A stretch of DNA of 64,000 nucleotides. It comes from Pseudomonas sp. NCCP-436 (GTDB lineage Bacteria; Pseudomonadota; Gammaproteobacteria; Pseudomonadales; Pseudomonadaceae). Both the position numbers and the translations under genes were made by a program. The stretch spans positions 1-64,000 of the forward strand of contig NZ_BPLZ01000002.1 in assembly GCF_019656335.1 (NCBI RefSeq), written 5' to 3'. The notes beneath the pieces are model-generated. The model did no database searches, was not told the origin of the DNA, and saw only the letters and a program-made list of their open reading frames with translations. Shown piece by piece: positions 1-8,600 of the stretch. Numbering within the stretch: the first letter of the stretch is position 1; every line of letters starts with the position of its first letter.

Positions 1-139
1 TTACCGAGCCATCGACCGGGCTGGTGTTGGTGAAGTACTGGCCGCTGAGCGGGGCGACGAACTCACCGCCGATGTAGTTGCCATAGCGCGGCTTGAGGGT
101 AACGAGGGAGCCTGGGGTACCCGGTTTGGCGTAAATCAT
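1..139 (-). CDS. Aldehyde dehydrogenase, N-terminal part only
   Basis: The gene runs off the left edge of the window, so only the first 46 residues are visible. They begin MIYAKPGTPGS and continue with YGNYIGGEFVAP and YFTNTSPVDGS, the usual opening of NAD-dependent aldehyde dehydrogenases of the ExaC/AldB type, which oxidise acetaldehyde and similar aldehydes. The start ATG is at 137-139 with GGAGAG a short distance upstream. A sigma-54-like promoter lies about 90 bases upstream, and an AraC regulator is transcribed divergently. The catalytic Cys and Glu are outside the window, so substrate class is an inference from the N-terminus. Confidence 0.8.
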   Translation of the reverse strand, partial: MIYAKPGTPGSLVTLKPRYGNYIGGEFVAPLSGQYFTNTSPVDGSV

Positions 140-588
140 GAGGTAACTCTCCGTAACGACGGTTGTTGTTTTTGTGTATGAGTCCGGCTAATCGAGTAGC
201 ACTCATGCTTATCTTGAGGTTTTTTCATGTTGCAAACTTGACGCCACGGGTGCTTGGCTGTCGCCTGCAGTCAAGTCCTTCGCCAAGATCACTGCTTGCT
301 CCCGGCGCCTGAGCAAACGCCCATTACGCAGCTCAAGCATGCACAGATGCTGTTTCGCTTGAGCATTAGCCCGTTGCGCGCAACACCCTGGCGCGTTGCT
401 GTTTCCTTCTGACCCATTACTGGGCATATCAGGCTTCGTCAGTGCACGGCATCAGGTTCTGCATGGAAGGCGCGTGGCGCGCCGGAGATTTTGGTACAGA
501 GCCTGGATTTGCTAAGGCAGAAGGGCTGGCTGGAGGCTGCTCGGTGTGTTTCTTGCTTGTTTTCTCGCACGTTAGCGGAGAGCGTGTG
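140..588. other. Intergenic region between divergent aldehyde dehydrogenase and araC-type genes
   Basis: These 449 bases contain no convincing gene. The open frames in it have no recognisable protein and no good start. The part next to the dehydrogenase is AT-richer and holds a sigma-54-like promoter on the minus strand. The part next to the regulator contains its leader, with GGAGAG just before the ATG at 589. Confidence 0.6.
231..246 (-). promoter_or_regulatory. Candidate sigma-54 (-24/-12) promoter for the aldehyde dehydrogenase gene
   Basis: Read on the minus strand the sequence is TGGCGTCAAGTTTGCA. The GG and GC pairs are ten bases apart, as in the RpoN consensus TGGCAC-N5-TTGC. The expected transcript start falls about 80 bases upstream of the dehydrogenase ATG. 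No enhancer-binding protein gene is visible nearby, so this remains a sequence match. Confidence 0.5.
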
Positions 589-1659
589 ATGAGTTTCTAT
601 AGTGCCCAGCCGGCAGGTCTATCGCCCATGTCAGGTGTCCAGAGCAATACAGGGGTGCTGGCAGCCGCTGCCAGCGGTCTGTGCGACTTCATCGGCAAGC
701 ATGGTGGCGACGCCGATCGTATTCTGGGTGTTTCCGGTATCGATCCGGAAGTTCTGGCGCATCCCACCCTGAGCTTGGCGCTGCCCAACTACTGTCGGGT
801 GCTGGAGGAGGCGGCGCGGCAATCCGGCTGTGATAATTTCGGACTTTATTACGGCCAGCAGTTCAAGCCACAAGCTCTTGGGCTGCTGGGTTATATAGGG
901 CTGTGCTCCTCAACCCTGGAGCAGGCTCTGATCAACTTTGCCCGTGCCTTCCCCTTGCATCAACGCAACAGCCTCATTCGTCTGGTCGACGAGGGCGAGT
1001 GCTACCGTTTCGATTACCAGGTGCGGCACGGCGCGATTCTCTGTCGCCGGCAGGATGCTGAACTGACCATGGGAATGGTCTACAACCTGGTGCGCCATGT
1101 GCTGGGCAGCCAGTGGGCTCCGCGTGCCGTGCATTTTGAGCATCCGCGTCCGGAACAGTGGCAGGATCACAGCAAGTTGTTCGGGGCTCCTGCGTATTTC
1201 GAGCAGCCTTTCAACTCTCTGGTGATTCCCAAGCGGGATCTGAACCGTGCCATGCCCGAGCATGATCCGGTGCTGCTGGTGGTGATGCAGGATTCACTGC
1301 GTCAGCTCAGTAGCCTCGGAGGGCTGAGCGAGCAGGATATCGTCAGTGAAACCCGTGCACAGATCCGCCAGCAACTGCACAGCGGTGAGCCGGTGCTGGA
1401 ACTGGTGGCCGAGCAGATGGGCATGACCAGTTGGTCCCTGCAGCGACGTCTGCGCGAGCAGGGTTTGAGCTTCTCGCAGGTAGTGGACAGACTGCGCTGC
1501 GAGCTGGCCACTTATTACCTGAGTCAGCAACAATTGCCGATCAGTGCGTTGGCGCCACTGCTTGGCTACTCCGAAAGCAGCGCATTTTCCCGGGCGTTTC
1601 GCCGCTGGTTCGGGGTCAGCCCACGGCAGTGGCGGCGCGAAAGCGAGAGCGCCGACTAG
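589..1659 (+). CDS. AraC-family transcriptional regulator with Arabinose_bd-type N-terminal domain
   Basis: A 356-residue one-component regulator. Residues about 30-215 resemble the ligand-sensing domain seen in OruR/ArgR-like AraC proteins of Pseudomonas. The C-terminus from about residue 255 is a double helix-turn-helix, with LVAEQMGMTSWSLQRRLRE as the first helix pair and ISALAPLLGYSESSAFSRAF as the second. The longest open frame starts at 442, but the extension is cysteine-rich and non-conserved. The ATG at 589 has GGAGAG about 8 bases upstream and gives the usual family length. It is divergent from the aldehyde dehydrogenase gene, which is its most likely target, although the effector is unknown. 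Confidence 0.88.
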   Translation: MSFYSAQPAGLSPMSGVQSNTGVLAAAASGLCDFIGKHGGDADRILGVSGIDPEVLAHPTLSLALPNYCRVLEEAARQSGCDNFGLYYGQQFKPQALGLLGYIGLCSSTLEQALINFARAFPLHQRNSLIRLVDEGECYRFDYQVRHGAILCRRQDAELTMGMVYNLVRHVLGSQWAPRAVHFEHPRPEQWQDHSKLFGAPAYFEQPFNSLVIPKRDLNRAMPEHDPVLLVVMQDSLRQLSSLGGLSEQDIVSETRAQIRQQLHSGEPVLELVAEQMGMTSWSLQRRLREQGLSFSQVVDRLRCELATYYLSQQQLPISALAPLLGYSESSAFSRAFRRWFGVSPRQWRRESESAD

Positions 1660-1713
1660 GCTCTGCAGGAAAAATGCCGGCGTTCGACGACTTTTCGAAG
1701 CGAACCTAAGGGA

Positions 1714-2034
1714 TCAGTAGGCGGCACGAATCGCCCGCAGATCGTAGCCGTGGATTATCTGACCGCGCATGTCGATCAACGGAACTCCGCCGTTTCCGCC
1801 GATCGCTTCGTACTGGGCACGACCGGCGCTGTCTTTCTCGATGTCCACCTCGCGATAGACGATACCGTCCTCGGCGAACAGTGCCCGGGTCTTGGCGCAG
1901 TAGCCACACCAGGAGGAGGCATAGAGCACGATCTCGTCGTTCTGACGGGGGCGGCGGACTCAGCCAGCGCTCGACCCGATCCCAGTTCTGGTACGCGCCA
2001 GAACGGTGAGCAGAAGCAGGATTCGCTTGGTCAT
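1714..2034 (-). pseudogene. Glutaredoxin-family protein, disrupted by two frameshifts
   Basis: The C-terminal part is a clear glutaredoxin-like thioredoxin fold with the redox motif SSWCGYCAKT followed by IVYREVDIEKD and GVPLIDMRGQIIHGYD. The start of the gene, MTKRILLLLTVLA from the ATG at 2032-2034, is in the same frame as the C-terminus. The middle segment GAYQNWDRVERWLSPPPPS is in another frame. Restoring a single product needs one indel near 2005 and a compensating one near 1948. As written, the first frame meets a stop. This is either recent gene decay or a pair of sequencing errors. The intact protein would be an exported or membrane-anchored glutaredoxin of about 105 residues. Confidence 0.7.
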
Positions 2035-2074
2035 CGTTCACATCCTTGTGTCGTACCGCGAGCCGTGGAGGGGA

Positions 2075-3082
2075 TCAGCTCTGGCGGCGTTTGAGCTGAT
2101 CCTTGAGCTGGGTCGGCAACTGACGAATGATCAGCATGTCACGGCTTTCGTCGTACTCAACCTTCGAGCCCAGCAGATGTGCCTCAAAGCTGATGGACAG
2201 CCCTTCGGCACGGCCGGTAAAGCGCTGGAACTGGCTCAGGGTGCGTTTGTCTGCCGGAAATTCCGGCGCCATGCCGTAGTCCTTGTTGCGGATGTGTTCA
2301 AAGAAGGCTCGTGGGCGTTCTTCGTCAATTAGCCCGGATAGCTCTTCAAGCGTGATCGGCTCGCCCAGCTTGGCCTGACTGGTCGCGTAGCCCACCAGTG
2401 TCTTGGTCTTCTCGCGGGCCTGCTCTTCGGGCAGATCCTCGCTTTCCACATAGTCACTGAAGGCCTTGAGCAGGGTGCGGGTTTCGCCGGGGCCATCGAC
2501 TCCTTCCTGGCAGCCGATAAAGTCGCGGAAGTAGTCCGACACCTTCTTGCCGTTTTTACCCTTGATAAAGGAAATGTACTGTTTGGACTGCCTGTTGTTC
2601 TGCCATTCGCTGATATTGATGCGCGCAGCCAGGTGCAACTGGCTCAGATCCAGATGCTTGGCCGGCGCTACATCCAGCGCATCGGTCACTGTCACACCTT
2701 CGCTGTGGTGCAGCAGGGCGATGGCCAGGTAGTCGGTCATGCCCTGCTGGTAATGGGCCAGCAATACGTGGCCACCCGTGGACAGGTTGGATTCTTCCAT
2801 CAGCTTTTGCAGGTGCTCGACGGCCTGGCGGCTGAAACTGGTGAAATCCTGTTCGCCGTCGAGATAAGTCTTCAGCCAGCCGCTGAAGGGATAGGCACCT
2901 GACTCCTCGTGGAACAGCCCCCAGGCCTTGCCCTGCTTGGCGTTATAGCTCTCGTTGAGATCGGCCAGCAGGTTCTCCATGGCCTGCGAAGGCGCCAGTT
3001 CGCTGTCGCGGGCATGCAGCACGGCGGGACTGCCGTCTGGCTTTTTGTCGATCAGATGGACGATGCAGTGGCGGATCGGCAT
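2075..3082 (-). CDS. ndpA: Nucleoid-associated protein NdpA/YejK
   Basis: A 335-residue protein with the NdpA/YejK family opening [20 protein letters not shown] and the family length. These proteins bind DNA and are found with the nucleoid in gamma-proteobacteria. The longer open frame adds ten residues, [10 protein letters not shown], that are not part of the family, so the internal ATG at 3082 was chosen. It is followed by the glutaredoxin remnant on the same strand with a 40-base gap. The identification rests on whole-length resemblance and is firm, while the precise role in chromosome organisation is less well known. Confidence 0.92.
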   Translation of the reverse strand: MPIRHCIVHLIDKKPDGSPAVLHARDSELAPSQAMENLLADLNESYNAKQGKAWGLFHEESGAYPFSGWLKTYLDGEQDFTSFSRQAVEHLQKLMEESNLSTGGHVLLAHYQQGMTDYLAIALLHHSEGVTVTDALDVAPAKHLDLSQLHLAARINISEWQNNRQSKQYISFIKGKNGKKVSDYFRDFIGCQEGVDGPGETRTLLKAFSDYVESEDLPEEQAREKTKTLVGYATSQAKLGEPITLEELSGLIDEERPRAFFEHIRNKDYGMAPEFPADKRTLSQFQRFTGRAEGLSISFEAHLLGSKVEYDESRDMLIIRQLPTQLKDQLKRRQS

Positions 3083-3194
3083 GGCGGGCTCGCTAGCAAA
3101 TGAAACCAGCACACAGTTTACCTGAAGCCGGGCGCTGCATTCGTGTGCAACTGCGGGTGAAAGGCTGGAGGTTGCCCTTCACCCGGTACGGCGC

Positions 3195-4529
3195 TTACGC
3201 CTGTTGGCCGCGCTGTTGCAGTGCCCGCAGTCGTTCGATCACATAGCGCAGGTGCATGTGCAGCTCGTACAACTCGTGGGTGTAGGACAGTGGCACTTCG
3301 ACTGTGGCCAGTTCATCCTCCAGCTGTTCCAGACGCTGGATCTCGCTGTCCAGCTCTGTGGGCAGGGAGCCGGCGTGGAGCTTGCGATCGACTTCGCGCA
3401 GGTACTTGTACCAGCGGTAGATGCGTGCGCGGATTCGCCACTGGTAGATCGGGCCGACAGCCTTGAACAGAGGGATCAGCACCACGATCAGCGGGATCAG
3501 CAGGATGATGTAGCGGTCAGCCAGCGAGGCAATGCGAAACGGTAGGTAACGTTGCAGGATCGGCAGTCCCTTGCTGTAGTAGTGATCGGCATCCGGATGC
3601 AGTTCGAAGGTGGGCGGCTCGGCACGGGGGTAGCTGCCTGCCGGGTCGAGCAGCGAGCCATTCTTCAACACCTCACGGCTGGCGGCGAGAAACAGTGGTA
3701 CCAGACCGGGGTTGAAGGCGTCGTTAACCACCAGGGTAGCTACCGGGGAGAGGGTGATGATGTCTCGATCAGGGACGTTGCTGGCCAGATCCAGCAGGCC
3801 TTCTTCTACCGTCACGCGGTTGAGGAAGGGCAGGCGAGCTTCATAAGCTGCCGCCCGGCGAAAGTGCGCCAGGGTGATTTGTGGATGGCTGGCCAGTTGT
3901 TGCACCTGGCTGTTTTCAGCCGGGCCGACAAAGAAGGCCGCATCCAGTTCTCCGGCCATCAGGGCGCGGGCTGCCTTGCCGCCACCGATACTCTGCCAGT
4001 TTTCCGGATAATGCTCGGGCAGGATGGCGTTGACGGCGAGCACGGCATCGCTGGCTGTGCGCGTACCGCTGCCGTCACCGCCTAGGCCCAGGCGCAGCGG
4101 CAGCAGATCGCTGAGGCGGTCGATCGTTACATCACGGCGATGGAACAGCCACAATGGCTCCTGATAGATGGCCCCGAGGCTTTCCAGACGCTGCCTGTCC
4201 TGCTCCGGCAGCTGTTCTTCCAGGCCGCTTTGCACCAGGGCAATTTCAACTTCCGGGCGCTCGGCCAGCAGGCGCTCAAGGTTGTCGCGTGAGCCGGAAG
4301 TGGGCACCAGATGCAGCTCGAAGCCTTCCTTGGCCAGTTCTTCTTTCAGGCGCTCGGCAAACTCCTGATAGGCCCCTCCCTGGCTACCTGTGGCCATGCT
4401 CGCGCTCATCGGCGGCGGCGGCGCGACGAACTGGAACAGGGCCCAGATCAGCCCGGCCACCACCGGGACTATCCAGAGGTTGGCCATGATCATGATTTTC
4501 AGGTCGTGGAGTACGCGGCGCATGGGCAT
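3195..4529 (-). CDS. TAXI-family TRAP transporter solute-binding protein, membrane-anchored
   Basis: A 444-residue protein. An N-terminal hydrophobic helix at about residues 13-35 is followed by a periplasmic TAXI-type binding domain, with MATGSQGGAYQEFAERL at its start and LRLGLGGDGSGTRTAS in the middle. Unlike ordinary secreted TAXI receptors it has a second transmembrane segment near residues 345-365 (YIILLIPLIVVLIPLF) and a charged, probably cytoplasmic, helical tail. No TRAP permease genes lie beside it. The anchored form may act as a sensor or scaffold rather than a free receptor, which is inference. The two possible ATGs are 6 bases apart. Confidence 0.85.
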   Translation of the reverse strand: MPMRRVLHDLKIMIMANLWIVPVVAGLIWALFQFVAPPPPMSASMATGSQGGAYQEFAERLKEELAKEGFELHLVPTSGSRDNLERLLAERPEVEIALVQSGLEEQLPEQDRQRLESLGAIYQEPLWLFHRRDVTIDRLSDLLPLRLGLGGDGSGTRTASDAVLAVNAILPEHYPENWQSIGGGKAARALMAGELDAAFFVGPAENSQVQQLASHPQITLAHFRRAAAYEARLPFLNRVTVEEGLLDLASNVPDRDIITLSPVATLVVNDAFNPGLVPLFLAASREVLKNGSLLDPAGSYPRAEPPTFELHPDADHYYSKGLPILQRYLPFRIASLADRYIILLIPLIVVLIPLFKAVGPIYQWRIRARIYRWYKYLREVDRKLHAGSLPTELDSEIQRLEQLEDELATVEVPLSYTHELYELHMHLRYVIERLRALQQRGQQA

Positions 4530-4660
4530 TCCTTGTCAGGGTGTGCCCCAAGGATAGCCAAGTGCTAAGCCTCAACAAACATCTCTGAGCACGCAATAAA
4601 TGTTCTGTAATGTCACAAATATGTCAAAATGAAGTTACTTTGATACTACTTGGAAATGTG

Positions 4661-5502
4661 ATGCGGTATTTCAGGGAGTTCAGTGGACGTTATCCATATC
4701 GGGTTCGTTTTTCCGATCTAACCATGCATTTGGCCGAAGGGATTTCGACTGATCTACTCGGGCAGGTGCATCAACTGATATGGACTCGCGAGCATGTTCA
4801 CCGCAAGAGCCGACTTTCCGGTGTTTTAGGGAGAGACGACCAGCGAGTGTTCGTTAAGACATCCAAGCTGGGTAGCCTGCTTCCCGTATACGGGTGACCC
4901 TTGGGCTGCCCCGGCGTCAGGGGATCTTCGATTGGGGGCTGGCGGAAGTCATCAATTCCATCGAGGCCTATCGGCGTGGGGTGCCTACGGCGCCGCTCAA
5001 GGGCTTTGGCTGTCGTCGCAGAGGCCGTGGCTTGGTCAGTGAGGTGTTCATCGTCAGTCAGTGGCTGGAAGGCCATGTGGACGGAGTGGAGTGGTTGCGT
5101 CAGCCCGGGGTTGATGTCGAGGAGTTTGTGCTAGGAGCGTTCGACCTTATTCGGGTGATGCATGAGAAAGAGGTTCATCATCTGGATCTGTGGGCGGCGA
5201 ACATCATGGTGGATCCGCATGGTGGCACCTACAGGGCGATAGACCTGGAGAACTGCTATCTCGGCAAGACGGACTTCCTGGCCGAGACATTGGGCTTTCA
5301 GTTTGGCTTCCTCTATTTTCGCGGACTGCATTCACTGCTGGACGAGGCGCATTATGACGCGCTGGTGGAACAGGCCCTGAGTGCTTATGCAGACATCGAC
5401 CGAAAGCGCTTTCAGGTGGTCTACCAGCCTTGCAAGCACCGACATGTCGGACGCAAGGAACGCGGTTGTATTCCTCAGTACGGCATACTGCCTAGCGATT
5501 GA
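4661..5502 (+). pseudogene. InaA/Kdo-kinase-like protein kinase-fold gene, split by frameshift
   Basis: Two overlapping frames encode the two halves of one kinase-fold protein of the lipopolysaccharide kinase/InaA type. The first, ending at a TGA at 4895-4897, carries the N-lobe strand QRVFVKTSKLGSL with the ATP-binding lysine. The second, open from a GTG at 4894, carries the catalytic loop HHLDLWAANIMVD and the metal-binding segment YRAIDLENC. Conserved-looking fragments occur in three frames around 4885-4912, so at least two indels are needed to rebuild one reading frame. GTGA overlap could instead allow coupled translation of two chains. The first 100 bases are AT-rich. The 3' end overlaps the convergent permease gene by 11 bases. 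Confidence 0.65.
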
Positions 5503-6763
5503 TTCCGGCTTGCCGGGTGGCCGAGCGAGCGTGGTGCAGCATGTCGAGGAGCGCCAGAGCGACCAGCAGACCGAGGCTGTAGAGAGCATCGCTGCCCAGT
5601 GTCAGCAGTACTGCCGCGCACAGGAATGTGGCAATGCCCGCCAGCAGGCGTCCGAGGCCGCGCAGCAATACCCAGCCCGCTGCCATGCTGAACAGGTAGA
5701 TGAGGATGAAGTTGCCGTTGGCGTAGCGGATCAGATCATCTACTGACAGCTCCAGAAGCAGGCTCAGTGTGGTGAAGAGTGCACAGCTGGCCACTACCAG
5801 CAGCAGGGCCCGGCCCGGAACCCCGTGCCGGTTGCGTACTGCCAGCGGGGCCGGCAGCCGCCCTTCATCGGCCAGGCTCCAGATCAGCCGGGCAAAACCC
5901 TGGATGTAGACGTTCATCGAGGCAAAGCAGGCCAGATAGCCGATCAGCGCCGCCAGAACCCGCGCCTTCTGGCCGAGCAAATGCTCGAACAGCAGGGGCA
6001 GGGCGGTGGTGTCGCGCTGCGCATCGCCATAGGTGGCGAAGCTCAAAATCGCCACCGAGCAGGCCCAGTACACCAGACCGGCCAGCAATACGCCGAGCAG
6101 CAGGGCCAGCGGGAAGTCGCGCTCGGGACGCCTGAACTCTTCGCCCAGATGGGTGAAGGCTTCAATGCCGACGAAGCACCAGAACATCACAGCAAGTGCC
6201 GTTGGCAACAGATGCCATTGGCCGTCCAGGCTCGGTAGCAGCGACTGATTCGGCTGCGGCAGGTCGCCCAGCCACCAGATCATTCCGACACTGGCGACGA
6301 TGGCCACGGCGATCAAACCCTGGATCAGCCCCGAGGCGCGCGGTGGACGCTGGCCAAGCAGGAGGATGGCTGCCAGAGTCAGCAACTGGATTGCCAGCAG
6401 GCCGGCCGTGTCCAGATCCAGCAGTGCCAGCCAGAAACCACTGGCGATGTGCAGGGCCGCAGGCAGTCCCACAGGCAAAACGGCGAGAAACAGCAGCGCA
6501 CTGATACGTTCCAGACGCAGGCCAAAGGCCTGACCGATCAGGTGCGGTGCGCCGCCGGCATGGGGAAAGCGCTTGCCCAGTTGAGCGAAGGTAAAGGCTA
6601 CCGGCAGTACCAGCGCGATCAGGATCAGCCAGGCCCACAGGGAGGCATCGCCTGCCACTGTGGCAGCCAGCGCCGGCACCACAAAGATGCCGGTGCCAAG
6701 CAGCGAAGTGCTGAGCAGGGCGACACCCTGCAGCAGGCCAAGTTCTTTGTTCAATCGACTCAT
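5492..6763 (-). CDS. yjeH: APC-family amino acid exporter, YjeH-like
   Basis: A 423-residue membrane protein with about twelve hydrophobic segments. The start, LGLLQGVALLSTSLLGTGIF, is the glycine-rich first helix typical of the APC superfamily and close to YjeH, the E. coli exporter of L-methionine and branched-chain amino acids. The helix containing FWCFVGIEAFTHLGEEFRRP is also characteristic. An Lrp/AsnC regulator is transcribed divergently, and a near-palindrome between them fits regulation of an amino acid exporter. Substrate is inferred from family and context. Confidence 0.85.
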   Translation of the reverse strand: MSRLNKELGLLQGVALLSTSLLGTGIFVVPALAATVAGDASLWAWLILIALVLPVAFTFAQLGKRFPHAGGAPHLIGQAFGLRLERISALLFLAVLPVGLPAALHIASGFWLALLDLDTAGLLAIQLLTLAAILLLGQRPPRASGLIQGLIAVAIVASVGMIWWLGDLPQPNQSLLPSLDGQWHLLPTALAVMFWCFVGIEAFTHLGEEFRRPERDFPLALLLGVLLAGLVYWACSVAILSFATYGDAQRDTTALPLLFEHLLGQKARVLAALIGYLACFASMNVYIQGFARLIWSLADEGRLPAPLAVRNRHGVPGRALLLVVASCALFTTLSLLLELSVDDLIRYANGNFILIYLFSMAAGWVLLRGLGRLLAGIATFLCAAVLLTLGSDALYSLGLLVALALLDMLHHARSATRQAGINR

Positions 6764-6831
6764 AAGGTATGCTCAGCGGGTTGCCGGTAGGCCATGATAA
6801 GAGGGCCGCCGTGAGCAAGCTGTCGGCGTTC

Positions 6832-6858
6832 GCCGGCACAATAACGGTTGTTGCCGGC
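6832..6858. promoter_or_regulatory. Near-palindromic operator candidate for the divergent Lrp-type regulator
   Basis: The two arms are GCCGGCACAA and TTGTTGCCGGC, which pair except for one extra base in the right arm, around a central TAACGG. The site lies in the 148-base gap between the exporter and the Lrp/AsnC gene, which is where such regulators usually bind. Binding is inferred only from position and symmetry. Confidence 0.4.
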
Positions 6859-6911
6859 AAACTGTCGAACCCGCCGGCAGGCTTTCACCAACCCGCTTTT
6901 CGAGATGCCCA

Positions 6912-7331
6912 GTGGATAAGTTCGATCATCAGATCCTCGCCCTGCTGCGTGCCGACGCACGCACGCCCGTCAGTCAGATTGCCCGCGCGGTCAACCTGTC
7001 CCGCTCGGCGGTCAGTGAGCGCATTCGCCAACTGGAGGAAAGCGGCATCATCCGCGGCTATCACGCCGAAGTGTGCTTGCCGGGTTCCGGCGAAGTGAAG
7101 GCCTTCTTCGAGCTGTTCTACCAGGGACGCCGTTGCGAGGACTATGTCGAGCGCATGCGCGCCATCCCCGAGGTACGTCGCTGCAGCGGCATCAGTGGTG
7201 AGACCGACATGCTGGTCTACATCGAAGCCGCAAGCATGGCGCGGCTCAGTGAAGTACGAGCGCAGATCGAAACCTTCCCGCATATGCAGCGGGTCAAGAC
7301 CCACATGGTCGTACAGGACTGGTCGCTATGA
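6912..7331 (+). CDS. Lrp/AsnC-family transcriptional regulator
   Basis: A 139-residue regulator with the family's N-terminal winged helix-turn-helix, residues 1-60 (FDHQILALLRADARTPVSQ and NLSRSAVSERIRQLEESGII), and the C-terminal RAM/ASNC ligand domain, which includes CSGISGETDMLVYIEA. The start is a GTG at 6912, since the ATG just upstream is out of frame. It is divergent from a YjeH-like amino acid exporter and its stop overlaps the start of sbcD as ATGA. An amino acid effector is likely from the family but is not shown by the sequence. Confidence 0.93.
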   Translation: MDKFDHQILALLRADARTPVSQIARAVNLSRSAVSERIRQLEESGIIRGYHAEVCLPGSGEVKAFFELFYQGRRCEDYVERMRAIPEVRRCSGISGETDMLVYIEAASMARLSEVRAQIETFPHMQRVKTHMVVQDWSL

Positions 7332-8551
7332 GCCTGCGTCTCCTGCATACATCCGACTGGCACTTGGGGCAGCACTTCATGGGCAAGACCCGCCAGGCCG
7401 AGCACCAAGCCTTCTGCGCCTGGTTGCTGGAACAGGTAAGGCAGCATGCGGTGGACGTGCTACTGATTGCCGGTGACCTGTTCGATACAGGCTCACCGCC
7501 CAGCTATGCGCGCGAGCAGTACTACCGGCTGGTGGTGCAGTTGCATGAGGCCGGTTGCAGCCTGGTGGTGCTGGGCGGCAACCACGACTCGCCGGCCATG
7601 CTTGGCGAAAGCCGCAGCCTGCTGGCGCAACTCGGTGCCCAGGTAGTACCGGGCGTCGCAAGGGAGCCGGACGACCAGGTACTGCTGCTCAACAACCGCG
7701 ATGGCCAACCAGGTGCAGTGCTCTGTGCCGTGCCCTTTATCCGCCCGCGTGATGTCCTGACCAGTCAGGCCGGACAAAGTGCGCAGGACAAGCAGCAAAA
7801 CCTGCAGCAGGCCATTGCCGGACATTACCGCGCGTTGTACGAGCGTGCTCTGGTCTACCGTACAGAACTGGGCCTGGAGCTGCCCATCATCGCCAGCGGA
7901 CACCTGACCACTGTTGGCGCCAGTGCCAGCGAATCGGTACGGGAAATCTATGTCGGCAGCCTTGAAGCCTTCCCCACCAATGCCTTCCCCCCTGCTGACT
8001 ACATCGCTCTCGGCCATATCCACCGTCCGCAGAAAGTGGCCGGGTTCGAGCACATCCGCTACAGCGGCTCGCCCATTGCCCTGTCTTTCGACGAGGCGCG
8101 TCAGCAGAAAGAAGTACTCCTGCTGCAGTTCGAGGCGGCCGCGCTACACACGGTTACCTCGCTGCCTGTGCCGGTATTCCAGCCATTGGCCAGCCTGCGC
8201 GGCTCGCTCAAGGAGCTGGCTGCGGGCATTGCCAAACTGGCCGCACAAGGCACGCCAGAACGGCCCGTATGGCTGGAGCTGCAGGTCAACAGCGACGACT
8301 ACCTGAGCGACTTGCAGGGACGCATCAACGCCCTGTGCGAGGGTTTGCCGGTAGAAGTACTGCGCATTCGCCGCGAGCGTGGCAGCAACGTTGCCAGCCT
8401 GACCGGCGAAGCCCGCGAGACTCTGGACGAGCTCGGTGTCGAAGACGTATTCAACCGGAGACTGCAGCAGGAAGCACTGGATGAAGAGGACATCCGGCGC
8501 TTGCAGCAGCTCTACCGGCAGGTGCTGGAGGAGCTGCCCGAGGGCCGCTGA
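7328..8551 (+). CDS. sbcD: Exonuclease subunit SbcD
   Basis: A 407-residue Mre11-type phosphoesterase. The metal-binding motifs are visible in order: HTSDWHLGQ at the N-terminus, IAGDLFDTG, LGGNHDSPAM, IASGHLTT and IALGHIHRPQ. With SbcC it forms the nuclease that opens DNA hairpins and processes ends during replication and repair. It overlaps the upstream Lrp gene by four bases. In most Pseudomonas chromosomes sbcC follows directly, but here an integron of almost 9 kb separates the two, so the subunits are no longer obviously co-transcribed. Confidence 0.97.
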   Translation: MSLRLLHTSDWHLGQHFMGKTRQAEHQAFCAWLLEQVRQHAVDVLLIAGDLFDTGSPPSYAREQYYRLVVQLHEAGCSLVVLGGNHDSPAMLGESRSLLAQLGAQVVPGVAREPDDQVLLLNNRDGQPGAVLCAVPFIRPRDVLTSQAGQSAQDKQQNLQQAIAGHYRALYERALVYRTELGLELPIIASGHLTTVGASASESVREIYVGSLEAFPTNAFPPADYIALGHIHRPQKVAGFEHIRYSGSPIALSFDEARQQKEVLLLQFEAAALHTVTSLPVPVFQPLASLRGSLKELAAGIAKLAAQGTPERPVWLELQVNSDDYLSDLQGRINALCEGLPVEVLRIRRERGSNVASLTGEARETLDELGVEDVFNRRLQQEALDEEDIRRLQQLYRQVLEELPEGR

Positions 8552-8569
8552 TCGGGCACCCTGATCAAT

Positions 8570-8590
8570 GCGTAACAAATCGCTCAGGCG
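8570..8590 (+). other. Possible attC half-site remnant between sbcD and intI
   Basis: The bases GCGTAACAAATCGCTCAGGC resemble the left half (R''-L'') of an attC. They share the 14-mer TAACAAATCGCTCA with the attC sites at 11068 and 15412. There is no matching right half before the end of intI at 8601. It may be the scar of an ancestral cassette site, or a chance match. Confidence 0.35.
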
Positions 8591-8600
8591 TCTGGTGCGC

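Noticed and set aside
209-427. An open frame of 72 codons on the minus strand upstream of the aldehyde dehydrogenase gene
   Set aside because: It has no ribosome-binding site, low-complexity composition and no recognisable protein, and it covers a probable promoter.
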